DNA of 64,000 nucleotides from Cokeromyces recurvatus (Eukaryota > Mucoromycota > Mucoromycetes > Mucorales > Mucoraceae). A program made the position numbers and the translations under genes. Location: assembly GCF_025118155.1 (NCBI RefSeq), contig NW_026251390.1:930001-994000 (forward strand), read 5' to 3'. Of this stretch, positions 50,291 to 61,759 are shown one piece after another. The notes below the pieces were generated by a model. That model searched no databases and had not been told where the DNA came from. It worked only from the letters and a program-made list of their open reading frames with translations. How positions within the stretch are numbered: position 1 is the first letter of the stretch; every line of letters begins with the position of its first letter.

Positions 50291-51588
50291 CTACGAATGA
50301 ATATCTAAACACAAGTTATCAATCAATCGAGTATGGCCAACAAATACAGCCATACTGATTACACAACCATCTTCTTTAGGAATTTCTCCTTTTATCTCTC
50401 TTAAATCCTTTCCAGAATTAATAGAGACATAATCGATACGAATCTTCCAGTCTTCATTCAATGCATCTACCTCCTTTGCAGCTTGTTCAATTAATTGAAC
50501 ACCTGCTTGAACAAGCTCTGTAGCATTTGTATTCCCAGATCTGTATAGGGACTCCATATGTTGAAGTGATTGAGACAAGACAAGTGCGTATCTCTTTTGA
50601 GTAGCTGATAGATAGGCATTTCTTGAAGATAAGGCCAGGCCATTTTCATCTCTTACAGTAGGACAAATATGCATCTTGGAAGGAAAATGAAGATCACGAA
50701 TCATATTACGAATTACAAAGCATTGCTGAACTTGAGAAGAATGAGAAACCAATATGTTTTATGTAGATAGATGTATATATGTACTTACTATCTTTTTGAC
50801 CAAAAAAGACATCTTCAGGTTGAACCTATATGTATAAAGAAAATAAAAGTAAGTTAATGAATGAAAATAAAAAAAGACTTCTTTGATATATATATGTATG
50901 TATGTATGTATACGTATGTATATTTACAATGTTTAAAAATTTAGATACAACAGTAGCTACACCTCTAAAGAAGTTAGGACGGGTGATACCCTCCAATTGC
51001 TTTGAAAGACCTAAAACCTCTACAAAGGTACCCTTTTGTTTAGAAACATCCAAATCAATACCTGCAGGATACATTTCTTCTACCTGAGGAACAAACACAG
51101 TTGAATCAAAACCCAAGTCTGCTAATTTGTTTAAATCATTTTGTAAAGTACGAGGATAGGTTGCAAGATCTTCTGTAGGTGCAAACTGGGCTGGATTAAC
51201 AAAAATTGAAAGTGCAACATGATCACATCTTTTTTTAGCAGCCGACACTATAAGAGATTGAAAGAAAAAAAAAAAAAAAAAGAGTTAGTAAAAGAGTAAC
51301 TCCCCCTCCCCCTTCTTCTTTTTTTTTTTTTTTTTTTTTTTTGTTTACCTAAAGCAAGGTGGCCCTGATGAAGCGCTCCCATAGTAGGTACATAACCAAG
51401 TGTTTTACGGTCTAAAAGAAGACTGTGACGCCATTGTCGAAAATCAGCAATCTTATTAAAAACTTTGATGCCTGGAGGAATTTTAACTTTTATTTTTTTT
51501 TTTTTTTTTTTTTTGTTTAAGAATGATGAATGATCTTGAAAAGCGGATCTTTGAAGATGTTAATAAATAAAGACTTACGCGCATTCAT
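50291..51588 (-). CDS. PAN6: Pantothenate synthetase
   Basis: Exons 51579-51588, 51349-51486, 50928-51247, 50789-50825 and 50291-50730 on the complement give 314 residues. Motifs match PanC/Pan6: VPTMGALHQGHLALV (HxGH nucleotide site), LSIFVNPAQFAPTEDLATYP, PEDVFFGQKD, and GLALSSRNAYLS (KMSKS-like loop). It joins pantoate and beta-alanine with ATP to make pantothenate for coenzyme A. Exon 1 has ten bases and exon 4 is a 37-base microexon encoding the FFGQKD motif. The acceptor of exon 2 follows an A-rich rather than pyrimidine-rich tract. It is convergent with the kinase gene (119 bp) and divergent from AACS. Confidence 0.97.
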
Positions 51589-52510
51589 TATTATTTGCTA
51601 ATGAAGACTACAAAAAAAAAAAAATAAAATAAAAAATAAATAAATAAATGTTTAGAAGGAAAAATAATTTTCCTTATTTATGAGTCAGATTCATAGATTT
51701 TCAATTCAGTCCTATCTTTTTGATTTATGCACTTGTCTGTTTATTTTACGCGTAAAAAGTCCAAATGATATTTTCTATATTAGATAATAACGATACTATA
51801 GTATTTTTTTTGAATAAAGTTGAAGCTAGTAAAAATATATGTAAAAGTAGAGTGTGATTTTTTATTACACTTGAATTTAATACTAACTTTTGAGCATGAA
51901 TTACTGAGGTCAAGAAATGTCAATTTAATGAGAAGAGGAGAGAAAGAATGTATGTATGTATGTACTTGTCATAGCTGTAAACTTAAAGATCCAAATTGGG
52001 TCTCAATGGCTGTCAAACAAAAAGGAAATAGCGAGTAATAGTTTCTTTTTATAGATTTACAAATAAAATTAACTCGTCTAAAAATAAAAGTATTTCTATA
52101 TAATCCGAAATAAATAAATATCGTTTACCTTAAGATAGTGGTTATAATTGTTCCTTTCTTTTGAACTTTTTGCCTTAACAGAAGCCTAGAGAAGCCTCGA
52201 AGATATATTTTGTTTGGATTTACCATTAGCGAATTAGACTTGATAGAATAATCTTCTTTTTATCCCCTTCTCTTTTCTAAATATATGTATTGCCTCTTGT
52301 CTCTTAAGAGAGAGGTTTTTTGTTTAAATCTTATAAATATGTATCTTGCACTGGTCTGGGTGATCTAATATGTCGTAGATATGGTGTACCCACTTGCTAC
52401 CTAATCGTGTTTATAATGAAGATCCTTTCGTGTGAGAATATTATCATTATTTTTTACAGTTCCTTGTGACTGTTGCCCTGAGAATTGTAATAGTTTATGG
52501 CTGGTTTCTA

Positions 52511-52544
<34 letters not shown>

Positions 52545-52755
52545 GCCTTATGTCCGTCTTTAAGTCAGGTAAATTATCCCACGGTTTTATAGCAGAGCCT
52601 CTTTTTATTTGGTTTGCGTGCGAGTAAGTCTTTGTGTTTATGTGTTTCTTTTTTTCTTTCTTTTTTTTTTCTTTCTTTTCTTTTCTTTCCTTCTTCTCTC
52701 TCTTTCTCTTTCCCTCTCTCTCTCTTTTTTTTTTAAATAGTTATATAATTATTTA
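51589..52755. other. Shared upstream region of PAN6 and AACS
   Basis: 1.17 kb between divergent genes. It contains a T26-type tract near 52515-52540 and a pyrimidine-rich (CTTT/CTCT) stretch just before the AACS start. On the + strand at 51930-52038 an open frame carries a CTCHSCKLKDPNW motif and ends at TAA. It may be a fragment of a zinc-ribbon or transposon-related protein and is not recognised. Confidence 0.5.
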
Positions 52756-55095
52756 ATGACGGCTACTATTGTATTAGAAAACGTGTTGACAACGGATCCT
52801 AAATGTCTTTGGACACCTACACATCCAGAAAGAACACAGATGGAAAAATTTCGCTTGCTTATGCAAAGCAAGTATAAACATCAAGCATTAAAGGAATATC
52901 GTCAATTATGGAGTTGGTCTGTTAAATATCCCGAGTTATTTTGGTCTGAAGTCTGGGATTATACAAATATAATCTCATCCAATAAAGGAAATCATGTCCT
53001 CGATAAATCTGAAATGATGGATGATATTCCTATCTGGTTTAAAGAAGCTCGACTTAATTTTGCTGAGAATTTATTGTGGTGTACAAGTTCAGAAAAGACA
53101 GCAATCATAGCTACTGGTAAAGAAAGAAAGAAAAAAAATTTTTTTTATATATTAAAGTTAAATATATGGAATAGGTGAGGGACATGGTAAAAGATATATT
53201 AGTTATGAAGAACTTTACAACGATGTTTTGAAATGTGCAGAAGCCCTTAAGGCAATGGGTGTTGAAAAGGGGGATCGCGTTGCTGCTTATATTCCTAACT
53301 GTGCAGAAGCTATTATTGCTATGTTGGCAACAACAAGTATTGGTGCCATTTGGAGGTAAATTCCATGATATTCGATAAAAAAAGAAAATATGAAATTAAT
53401 AGAATGATTTAGTTCTACATCACCTGATTTTGGAACAACAGTAAGTTTATTATTATACAATATAGAATAGATGACATAATATTAATAGTATCCAAATAAT
53501 AGGGCGTACTTGATAGATTTTCACAAATTCAACCTAAAGTTTTAATATCTGTTAATGCTGTGATTTATAATGGTAAAACGTTGAATCATATTCCAAAGTT
53601 GGAGACAGTTGTCAAAGGTATAAAGAAATCGAAATTGAAATTGGGTCATAGACTTATGTGTTCATCTTCTTCTTTTATATATATATATACATGATTTTAA
53701 AGGTCTTCCGTGTCTTAAAAAAGTGGTATTAATTCCATTTGTGAGTGAAGCTGCGGGTTTAGAGAAATATGAAAAGGATATCCCAAATTGTATTTCATGG
53801 TCCAACTTCTTACAAACTGTGACTGATTTGCCCTCCAAAATTGACTTTGTTCAATTACCCTTTCATCATCCTGCTTTTATTTTATTTAGCTCTGGAACGA
53901 CCGGTTTACCTAAATGTATTGTTCATTCAGGTGCAGGTCTTTTACTTCAACTTAAAAAGGAGCATATCCTTCATGGTGATATGGGACCCGAGGATGTCTT
54001 CTTTTATTATACAACAACAGGTTGGATGATGTGGAATTGGCTTGTCTCGGGTCTTAGTCTAGGTGCTACTATTGTTATTTGGGATGGCAGTCCATTTAAA
54101 CCTGCTCCTATTTCCTTGTGGGAATTAGTTGACGAATTAAACATTACTCATTTCGGCACTTCAGCAAAATACATCCAATCATTAGAAGAAGCTAAAGTTT
54201 ATCCAAGTAAGAAAACTAATGTCTCTTTCTTACTAACTAACTAACTAACTAAATATATCTATCTATCTATCTATCTATCTACAGAGGATATTTGTCAATT
54301 AAATACACTAAAAGCAGTATATTCTACTGGATCTCCTCTTAAACCAGATAGTTTTGACTTTGTTTACAATCATATCAAAAAGGATATCATGTTGGGTAGC
54401 ATTACGGGGGGTACAGATATCTGTTCACTCTTTGCAGGCCATAATGCGGCTTTACCTGTTTATCGTGGAGAGATTCAATGTCTATGTTTAGGCATGAATA
54501 TCGAAGCCTGGACAGAGTATCAGACACCTGTCTTTGCTCAATCGGGTGATTTAGTCTGTCTGACCCCTTTCCCATGTATGCCTGTCTCTATGTATGGTGA
54601 TGACACTAAACGTAGCAGATACCGTGGTGCCTACTTTGATGTCTATCCTCATATCTGGTATCATGGTGATTTTGTCTGGATCAATCCCAAGACAGGGGGT
54701 GTCGTCATGCTGGGTCGTTCAGATGGTACCTTAAATCCAAATGGTGTTCGATTTGGTAGTGCGGAGATTTATAACATTGTGAATAAAATCAATGTACAAG
54801 AAGGAATTGAGGATTCCTTATGCGTCGGTCAAAAATTAAAGGGACAAGATGATGAAAGAGTGATCTTGTTTTTAAAGATGAAGGATGATACTAAACAACT
54901 TTCAGAGGATTTGGTCAAGAAACTCAAGGTCATGATTCGAAATGAATTAAGTCCTAGACATGTTCCTGCTTTTATCCTTGCCATTAAAGATATTCCTGTA
55001 ATCTATTTGTATTTGTCTGTGTCTTTATACGCATCCTAACTATTTTTTATTCTTTAGCATACAATCAATGGAAAGAAAGTCGAAGTTGCTGTAAA

Positions 55096-55139
<44 letters not shown>

Positions 55140-55290
55140 GATACATGGATTCACTTTTTTTTTTGTTTTTTTCTTTTCCTTTTATTAAATACAGAAAATC
55201 ATTAGTGGACAAAAAGTAACTGCAACTGGTACATTGATTAATCCAGAAAGTCTTGATTTATATTACAATATACCTGAACTGGAACAATAA
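52756..55290 (+). CDS. AACS: Acetoacetyl-CoA synthetase
   Basis: Eight exons, 52756-53116, 53175-53355, 53413-53440, 53503-53617, 53703-54206, 54285-54997, 55058-55096 and 55195-55290, give 678 residues, the normal AACS size. The adenylate-forming motifs are [19 protein letters not shown] (A3), [45 protein letters not shown] and [20 protein letters not shown]. The catalytic-lysine region at the end is [14 protein letters not shown]. It activates acetoacetate with ATP and CoA in the cytosol, feeding sterol and lipid synthesis or ketone-body and leucine-breakdown salvage. Introns include a CTAAC/TATC microsatellite and a 39-A tract. There is no peroxisomal C-terminal signal. Confidence 0.97.
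54235..54281 (+). repeat. CTAAC branch-point-like array plus (TATC)n in an AACS intron
   Basis: Four tandem CTAAC cores spaced 4 bp apart, then about six TATC units running to the CAG acceptor of intron 54207-54284. The repeat therefore supplies both the branch-point and polypyrimidine-like sequence. Confidence 0.75.
55099..55137. repeat. A39 homopolymer in an AACS intron
   Basis: Run of 39 A starting two bases after the donor GT of intron 55097-55194. Confidence 0.85.
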
Positions 55291-55642
55291 TGGGTCATAT
55301 GTACTTTTTTCTTTTACTAGAATATATGGAATTTTACAAAATAAACATTGAATGTTCAGAATAAGATGTTTAGTCTAAATAAGGAACATGGATTATTATT
55401 TTTTTTTTTTTTGAAATAATCGAACTCATTATGAAGAACGGGTTAAATGCTTACTAGCAGTAAAATAGATAAATAGAAGTATTTCTTTAAGGATATTCAA
55501 ATTTGAAGGAGGGGGGGGAGGAGGGAACAAAGATCATAATTACTTATTGTCATTATTATTATTATTATACATTTATTATAAAATACATAAAAAGAATTAA
55601 AAAGAGAAATTACATACACAAAAGATGCGTGTGTGTGTGTGT
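55291..55642. other. Convergent gap, AACS to UBP15
   Basis: No gene seen. A G-rich/A-rich patch near 55510, (TTA)n near 55550 and (GT)n near 55630 lie between the two stop codons. Confidence 0.6.
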
Positions 55643-58600
55643 TTAACCTCTAATAAAGATACCTTTTTCAAATACATTATTAAAACGGCTTTTAGATGAT
55701 TTATCTATGTGATCTAAACCAAGGGCATCTTCTTCTTGAAGGCGTGCTTTACGTAATTCAAAGTCAGGTTGATCAATGACTTCAACATGAGGTACAGGAG
55801 CATTCAAATTTCTTAGTATCGTAAACTTTACTTTCTTCCAATCCAAGTCACCTAATCCTGTTCTCTTTTGTAATCTCTTTTTGGTTTCTTCAAATGGTTC
55901 TCCCTTGATAGCTACGAATCGGAAAGGAATGCTATGAAAGTCTGTAGGATGCTTATGATAATGAACTACTTGAATAAGACGATCTGAATCTAAATCCATG
56001 TCTAATTCATCTTTTGGAATAGGCTAGTATACGTATGTATACACACACAAAAAAATAAATAAATAAATAAAAAGTGGGAAGGGAAGCGAAGAATAGCTAA
56101 TACAAAACTTACCTCTGCATACACAATAGATGATTTTTCACATCCTACATTATCTACAGTTTGATCAAGTGAAAACTCTTTTGTAACTTTACCATTAACA
56201 GCTTCATACAATCGAATTTGATTAGGGTCCTTGATATCCATTTTACCCTTTGTAATTACTTGATCTAATAATTGATGTACAGATCCTGTTCGTGGTAAGA
56301 GAGCTGTCACCTTTGTTTCCTTACGTAATGTAGGACCAATAATAGTGACCTCAATAGATCGTTTCGTTTCTAAATCAGCAATATTCACATCCATCACCTC
56401 ATAATACATGACAGGTGCATTTAAAGTATCAATGTTAACAGAATGAAGATAATCCAATGGTTTAGGTAAGTGAATCAACATTTCATCTAATCGCATACCC
56501 GACTTGTAATGAATAACGTCTCGAGGTTGATTTGTGATAGCATGAGATGAAGTTAAACGAATTTTATTAGCATCTACTTGGATTTCGTTTGCTAGTTTGT
56601 TTGCAATGGCCATATAATTTGAAGTTCTATCGAGAATTAATTTAATTTCTTCATGATGCTTATTCGTATTGTTGTGCTTTGGCTTGAATAAGACACAAGC
56701 TCTATTATAGAGAGAAAGATAATAATCTGGAACAGAGGTAATAAATCCCTTTTTCGACATTTCATATGCTCTATAATATAAGATACAGCAAGTTAATACA
56801 ATACACATGCTATTCTATTCTCTACTATACTCTATTCACTTTACTCTTTTTGAGATAATGTTCGTTGGAAGCAAATGATATCACCACTTTGAAGTTCAGC
56901 CTTGCGGAATGTTTGATCACTCTTAATCATATCAATAGCTTGAGGTTTAATTTCTTCATATACTTGAATAGAAGTATTTTTAGGTAATCCAGCTCTTTCA
57001 ATCAAAGTAGATAAAATATGACTGACTTTATCATTTAAAGAAACAAATAAGTGACCAAGGCCTCTGTAACAAAAAAAAAACAGTCAATATAAATAAAAAA
57101 GGATTTGTTAAAAAAAAATCATGACTAACCTCATCTTTTGTTCCTTGATATCAAAGTACTTTATAAATATAATAAATTGATCATTTTTAATAACAGGTAA
57201 AGGTTGATCTTCATCAGCCAATTCCAAATATAATTTTGTAAATCCAGTATGTAAAGCTTCAACACAACATTGTTCTCTTAGCTTCTCAAGACCTATACAC
57301 AGATAAATATTAGGGTAAAAGAATAAGAAGACTAGTGAGGTAGTGTCGACTTACTTGAACGTTCTTCATTTGTAGTAATCAATTGTTCAACACGTATTGT
57401 TTTATTTTGACGATAAATAACACTCCATAACCTAAATTGATCCGTCTCCAATTGATAATGTTCTGCTAATTGCTGTTTAAATACATTCAACTTTTCTAAT
57501 TTAGGCCTCTTGAATACATCTACCTGAGATGATACTTCTAAACGTTGATCATCTAAAGTAGCTAAATCAAAGCCCTGATAGTCTTCAAATGATTTATCTG
57601 ATAAAACAGCTACTTTTACATTCAATTGCATATCTTCTTTGTCTTGTCTACGTCTTTCAATTATTGCCTTTTCATCATCTAAACGTTTTTCTAAAAAGGA
57701 CAAGGTTCACTATTTTTTTTAGTCCTATCATAAAATAATGATATAAACTTACTTAAATGAAGAGGAATATCTGTTTCTAAAACAGGACCCAAAATATCAT
57801 TCAATTTACTCTTTCTAACATAAACCAACATATATGCATTTGTAAATCGTTTTATCATACGAGCATTATTCACTCTCATATGACCATTAGAATAGAGAGA
57901 AGATGAATGATTATCTCGAAGAGGCTCATCACCAAAATTCTCTTCAAAGACTTCCTTTTTAGAAACAGGTGTTACACGATCATCATCAAAGCGGAACCAT
58001 TTATCATTTGATTCAGGTCGAATTAATGCAAAATAATGACCACCAGAGATATCACCACTATGAACAAGAACACTATAGAATATTGAATATGAGTGATGAT
58101 AATAGACATAATTCTCTTTATTTTTTTTTTTTTTTTTACCCGTGTAGTTCATAATCATATGGCCCATCTTCGTCAGACTTTGAACAATACTTGTCTAAAT
58201 TGATTTCAGCGGGGAATTCATGACGATCATTAATCTATAAAAAAAGGGATAAATAAATATAGACTACAATGACATGACATGAAAATTCTATTTACCTTCA
58301 CCATTGTATCCCTCATAAAATCATATTCAAAACGCTTTAATTGTAAATGTAAAACAGGAGGAAAGGTTTCAAAGATAACCCCTTTATGTGCATCTTGAAG
58401 TCCATACCCTTCTGCCATGTATTTATTGTCACCTTCTAATGTCTCGACCATAATATAATTATCAAACGATTCCTTTAAATCTTTGCATCCTTTTACGTTC
58501 AATTGAATATCATAATAATCTTCTACCCTTGAAGATTCAAAATTGACATTAATACATTTTATGTAACTTTTCATTTTGCCTTCAAATAATTTAGAAATAG

Positions 58601-59799
58601 CACCATCCGCTGGAGTTCCCTTCATCTTTTCCTCTAAATTATCTTGCAAGACACGATTAAATTCTTGTACATCATGTTGCATGAATGCATCTAACGAATC
58701 CCAACCAAATGATTTAGTCAATTCAGTTGTGCCTACAGGGTCTGAAGCATATTGTAAATTGTAAAAGCAACGTTGAAGAGCAAGTGCGACAGACTTGGTA
58801 GGTTCATCCTTTTCAGTAGGTATCTGATAGACTGCCCTTCTGAATTGATTTGTACAATAAAGGGATTGTAAAAGAGAATTCATATAACAAGTAGCTCCTT
58901 GATTTTTAATTCCTACATAACCTGTTTCTTTGCGAGAATCATAATTGACAAAGTTATGCCACAGGACTCCAGTTTCATCTTTCACAACTCGAACAAATAC
59001 TGAAACAATCATTTCGTTATTGACCATAAAAGGACCTTTACCAGTAACTGTGCATTGCTCAAGTTCTTCTATATCATAAAAACGCGTGAATCCCCAATCG
59101 ACTTCCTCTGCTGTGAAACGATGATTAGCACCTAACAAAATAAAGAATAAGTAAGATTTACAAGACAATTTTAAATGAATGATTAGTAAGTTGGTTTTAC
59201 TGTTTGTGAAATAGATAGTAGGGTCTTCAGGATTAGATATAGCAAGTGTAAATTGAGCACACACATGCCAATCGTCAGGAATACCATGTTCTTTTGGATT
59301 AGCAATTTCAAGATAAACAGAAAGAGATTTCGTTTGACTATTTCCTCTAGGAAACAATAAAATACGCCTTTTTTTAAAAAAAAAAAAGAAAGAGAGTCAA
59401 GTCTACCTTGAATAAGAATAAAAATAAATGTTATTTAATTTACCAAGGAAATCCATTCAAGTGAAAGATTGGACTATGGGATTTGTTCTTTAAAGCTTTC
59501 CAATCTTTAATATGCCAATGATATGCACCTTCTACTTCAGTTTCCAGGTCATTATTTTCAGGTAAAATATTTTTAAATACTCTATTTTCTATAATAAAAA
59601 TAAACGTAATCAGTAAAATAAAAAGAGTAATTAAGGGAAAAAGCATACGATCTGTTATTTTGAGTTTATCAAGTGTATTTGTTGCTTCTTGTATTTTATC
59701 TTCATCACTCAATGACTTTGTCATTATTGATTCTTTTCTATTTTGCACCTCAGATAGAGGATGATTATTTAAGTCTGAATAAAGTCCTTTATCAACCAT
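55643..59799 (-). CDS. UBP15: Ubiquitin-specific protease, USP7/Ubp15 type
   Basis: Eleven exons on the complement: 59649-59799, 59444-59588, 59201-59367, 58296-59131, 58140-58234, 57753-58072, 57355-57690, 57130-57292, 56845-57063, 56113-56770 and 55643-56023; 1156 residues. Domains follow USP7 order. A MATH domain comes first (YHWHIKDWKALKNKSHSPIF to about residue 200). The catalytic USP domain has the Cys box GIKNQGATCYMNSLLQSLY (Cys near 235) and the His box HSGDISGGHYFALIRP (His near 477). Ubiquitin-like folds then extend to the C-terminus (LDWKKVKFTILRN near the end). It removes ubiquitin from substrates. Ubp15/USP7 orthologues act in cell cycle, peroxisome and nuclear protein stability. 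Confidence 0.97.
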
Positions 59800-60103
59800 G
59801 ATGTAAATAACAGAAAAGGAAAGGGAAAATAAAATAAATAAATAAACAAAAAAAAAAAGGATTGATATTTAAACTGAGTCCTGAAAATACATAAAAAAAA
59901 AAAAAAAAAAAATAGACGGTTTATTGTTTGCTGTAAAAATAAAATAAAATAAAGCATATTAAATACACTTCTTCTATTCTTCTTATTCCTTTAATAATAA
60001 TAATAATAAAGGGCTTTATTATAGAAACAAATTACTTATTGACAACAGCGGATTTCTATACAAAAATTAGATTACTTGAAACCTTCTTGTTGTAGTTTTA
60101 TTA
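59800..60103. other. Intergenic, small tail-anchored-like gene to UBP15
   Basis: No gene seen. A-rich runs at 59850 and 59893, and an (AAT)n stretch near 59995. Confidence 0.6.
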
Positions 60104-60421
60104 TTAAAACTTTAATCCTCCTTTATATTTAGCATAACCTAATACAATGAAAGCACCAACAACAACACCTAAAATTGAATTTATGAATAACATAATCACA
60201 CTATTGTAACTTTTCTTTTTTTTTTTACCTTGATAGAAGCCAATTGCGCCTGGTGAAGTTAAATAGTTTTCTGCTTCCTTTACTTTAGGTTGTGCATTTC
60301 TTTTAAATTCTTCATATTCAGTTCTTAACTTTGACAATTCTTTCTTGGCTTCTTCTGCAGACTTGTCAATGTTTTCATTCATCTTTTTTTCGTTTTCTTT
60401 AGCTGTATTATAAGTTGACAT
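60104..60421 (-). CDS. Small single-span membrane protein with coiled coil
   Basis: Exons 60229-60421 and 60104-60168 on the complement give 85 residues. The first 45 are highly charged and helical (KENEKKMNENIDKSAEEAKK, LSKLRTEYEEFK). ENYLTSPGAIGFYQ follows, then one hydrophobic segment (GVVVGAFIVLGYA) and a basic end (KYKGGLKF). This looks like a tail-anchored protein of the mitochondrial outer membrane or ER. It faintly recalls fungal Om14 or similar small membrane proteins, but I do not claim that. Function is unknown. Confidence 0.65.
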   Translation of the reverse strand: MSTYNTAKENEKKMNENIDKSAEEAKKELSKLRTEYEEFKRNAQPKVKEAENYLTSPGAIGFYQGKKKKKSYNSVIMLFINSILGVVVGAFIVLGYAKYKGGLKF

Positions 60422-60808
60422 GATTGATTAAAATAAAATAAAATAAAATAAAAATAGTTTGATTTGAAGTTTTTTTCTTTTTCTTATATTTATAAATCTA
60501 TTATACACGCATTATTAATATTACTGCATAATGATGATATAAAATTTAAAAAAAAAAAAAAAAAAAAAATACGATGAAACTCCTACTATGACTACTGTTT
60601 GAATGATATCATGATGCTTCTTTGTACCACTTTTTTTTTCATAAGGAAAAAAAAAATAGATTATATTTTGCTAAGAAAGAAAGAAAAAAAGTTTATTTGA
60701 TAGCACACTACCAAGTGTAATTTATGTAATAACAGCAAATAATAACAAAACAAAAAAAAAAAAAAAGAGAGAAAGGAAAGAATTATGTCTTTCTTTTTTT
60801 TTTTTTTT
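60422..60808. other. Intergenic, ORM to small membrane protein gene
   Basis: No gene seen. AAAAT repeats at 60430, A21 near 60549 and a T-rich run directly at the ORM stop. Confidence 0.6.
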
Positions 60809-61499
60809 TTAATCCATCTCATAATCAAGTTTATTGATGCCAAAGATTCGAACACGATGCATAACTGGCAACTTTGCAACTAAAACAACTAAAAGTGCAG
60901 TAAAATTGATAGCAAACAAAAAAAGTCATAATGTGTATAATGTGTACTTAATAAAAATCTATCAATAATAATAACAAAAAAAAGGGTATTAGTTCGTTAA
61001 ATTTATCTTTTATATATATATATCATTTCACTTTACAAAGCTATAGGAACTGCTGTGAAAAATTTACGAGTTGCAGTAAACTGAACTCCTCCATCAATTT
61101 GTTCCCATAATGTTAATCCATCATAAGCTCCTTGATTATTCTCAAATGGGATGCCTTGTACCCAATGAAACATAATATAATGACCCTAAAAAAAACAAAG
61201 AATAGCATAAATGTCGATGTATAATTTACAAGAATGCAATAATCTTACAAAATTAAAAGTTAAATTAGTTAATGTCCAACTTGCTTCTGGTGTAAAAAAA
61301 GGTATGATTGTAAATAAAGCTTTTAATGCAATTATCACAAAGATTGTTGTAAGCCATGCTCCTACAAGAAATAAACAATTAAGCTTTACATTATCTATTG
61401 AATATAAATTTTACCTTTATAATTAACCCAAGACGAATTAAAGTTAGGCATTGAACTCTGATCAAGAGTTGTATATGCTTTATTTTCTTTTGTTGCCAT
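60809..61499 (-). CDS. ORM1: Orm1/ORMDL sphingolipid regulator with apparent frameshift
   Basis: Exons 61415-61499, 61249-61361, 61037-61185 and 60809-60958 on the complement. ORMDL identity is clear: [75 protein letters not shown] and [16 protein letters not shown]. Orm proteins are ER membrane subunits that restrain serine palmitoyltransferase and thus sphingolipid synthesis. The coding length as given is not a multiple of three. In the last exon the frame carrying STHYTHYD and the frame carrying [16 protein letters not shown] differ by one base across an A7 run at 60918-60924 (T7 in the gene). One more base would restore the family alignment. A sequencing or assembly error is likeliest, but a real mutation cannot be excluded. 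Confidence 0.88.
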
Positions 61500-61566
61500 A
61501 ATTTTATTTTATTTTATTTTAAAAAAGTGTAATATAATATAATGTGGGATATAAGGAGGTAAAGTA

Positions 61567-61604
<38 letters not shown>

Positions 61605-61727
61605 ATATTTTTTTTTCCAAACAATTAAGCGTTAAACAATCATATTTGGCTTTATAATGTGGTAATTTGAAATTTTTTTTTTTTTAAAAAAAAAAAAAAA
61701 AATAAATGAATAACAATTTTAAGCTTT

Positions 61728-61759
<32 letters not shown>

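Noticed and set aside
60900..60960. Exon 4 of ORM starting at a later acceptor (TTAAG before TACACATT)
   Set aside because: It loses the conserved FLLSTHY residues. The TGATAG acceptor just upstream keeps them, and neither choice cures the downstream frame break.
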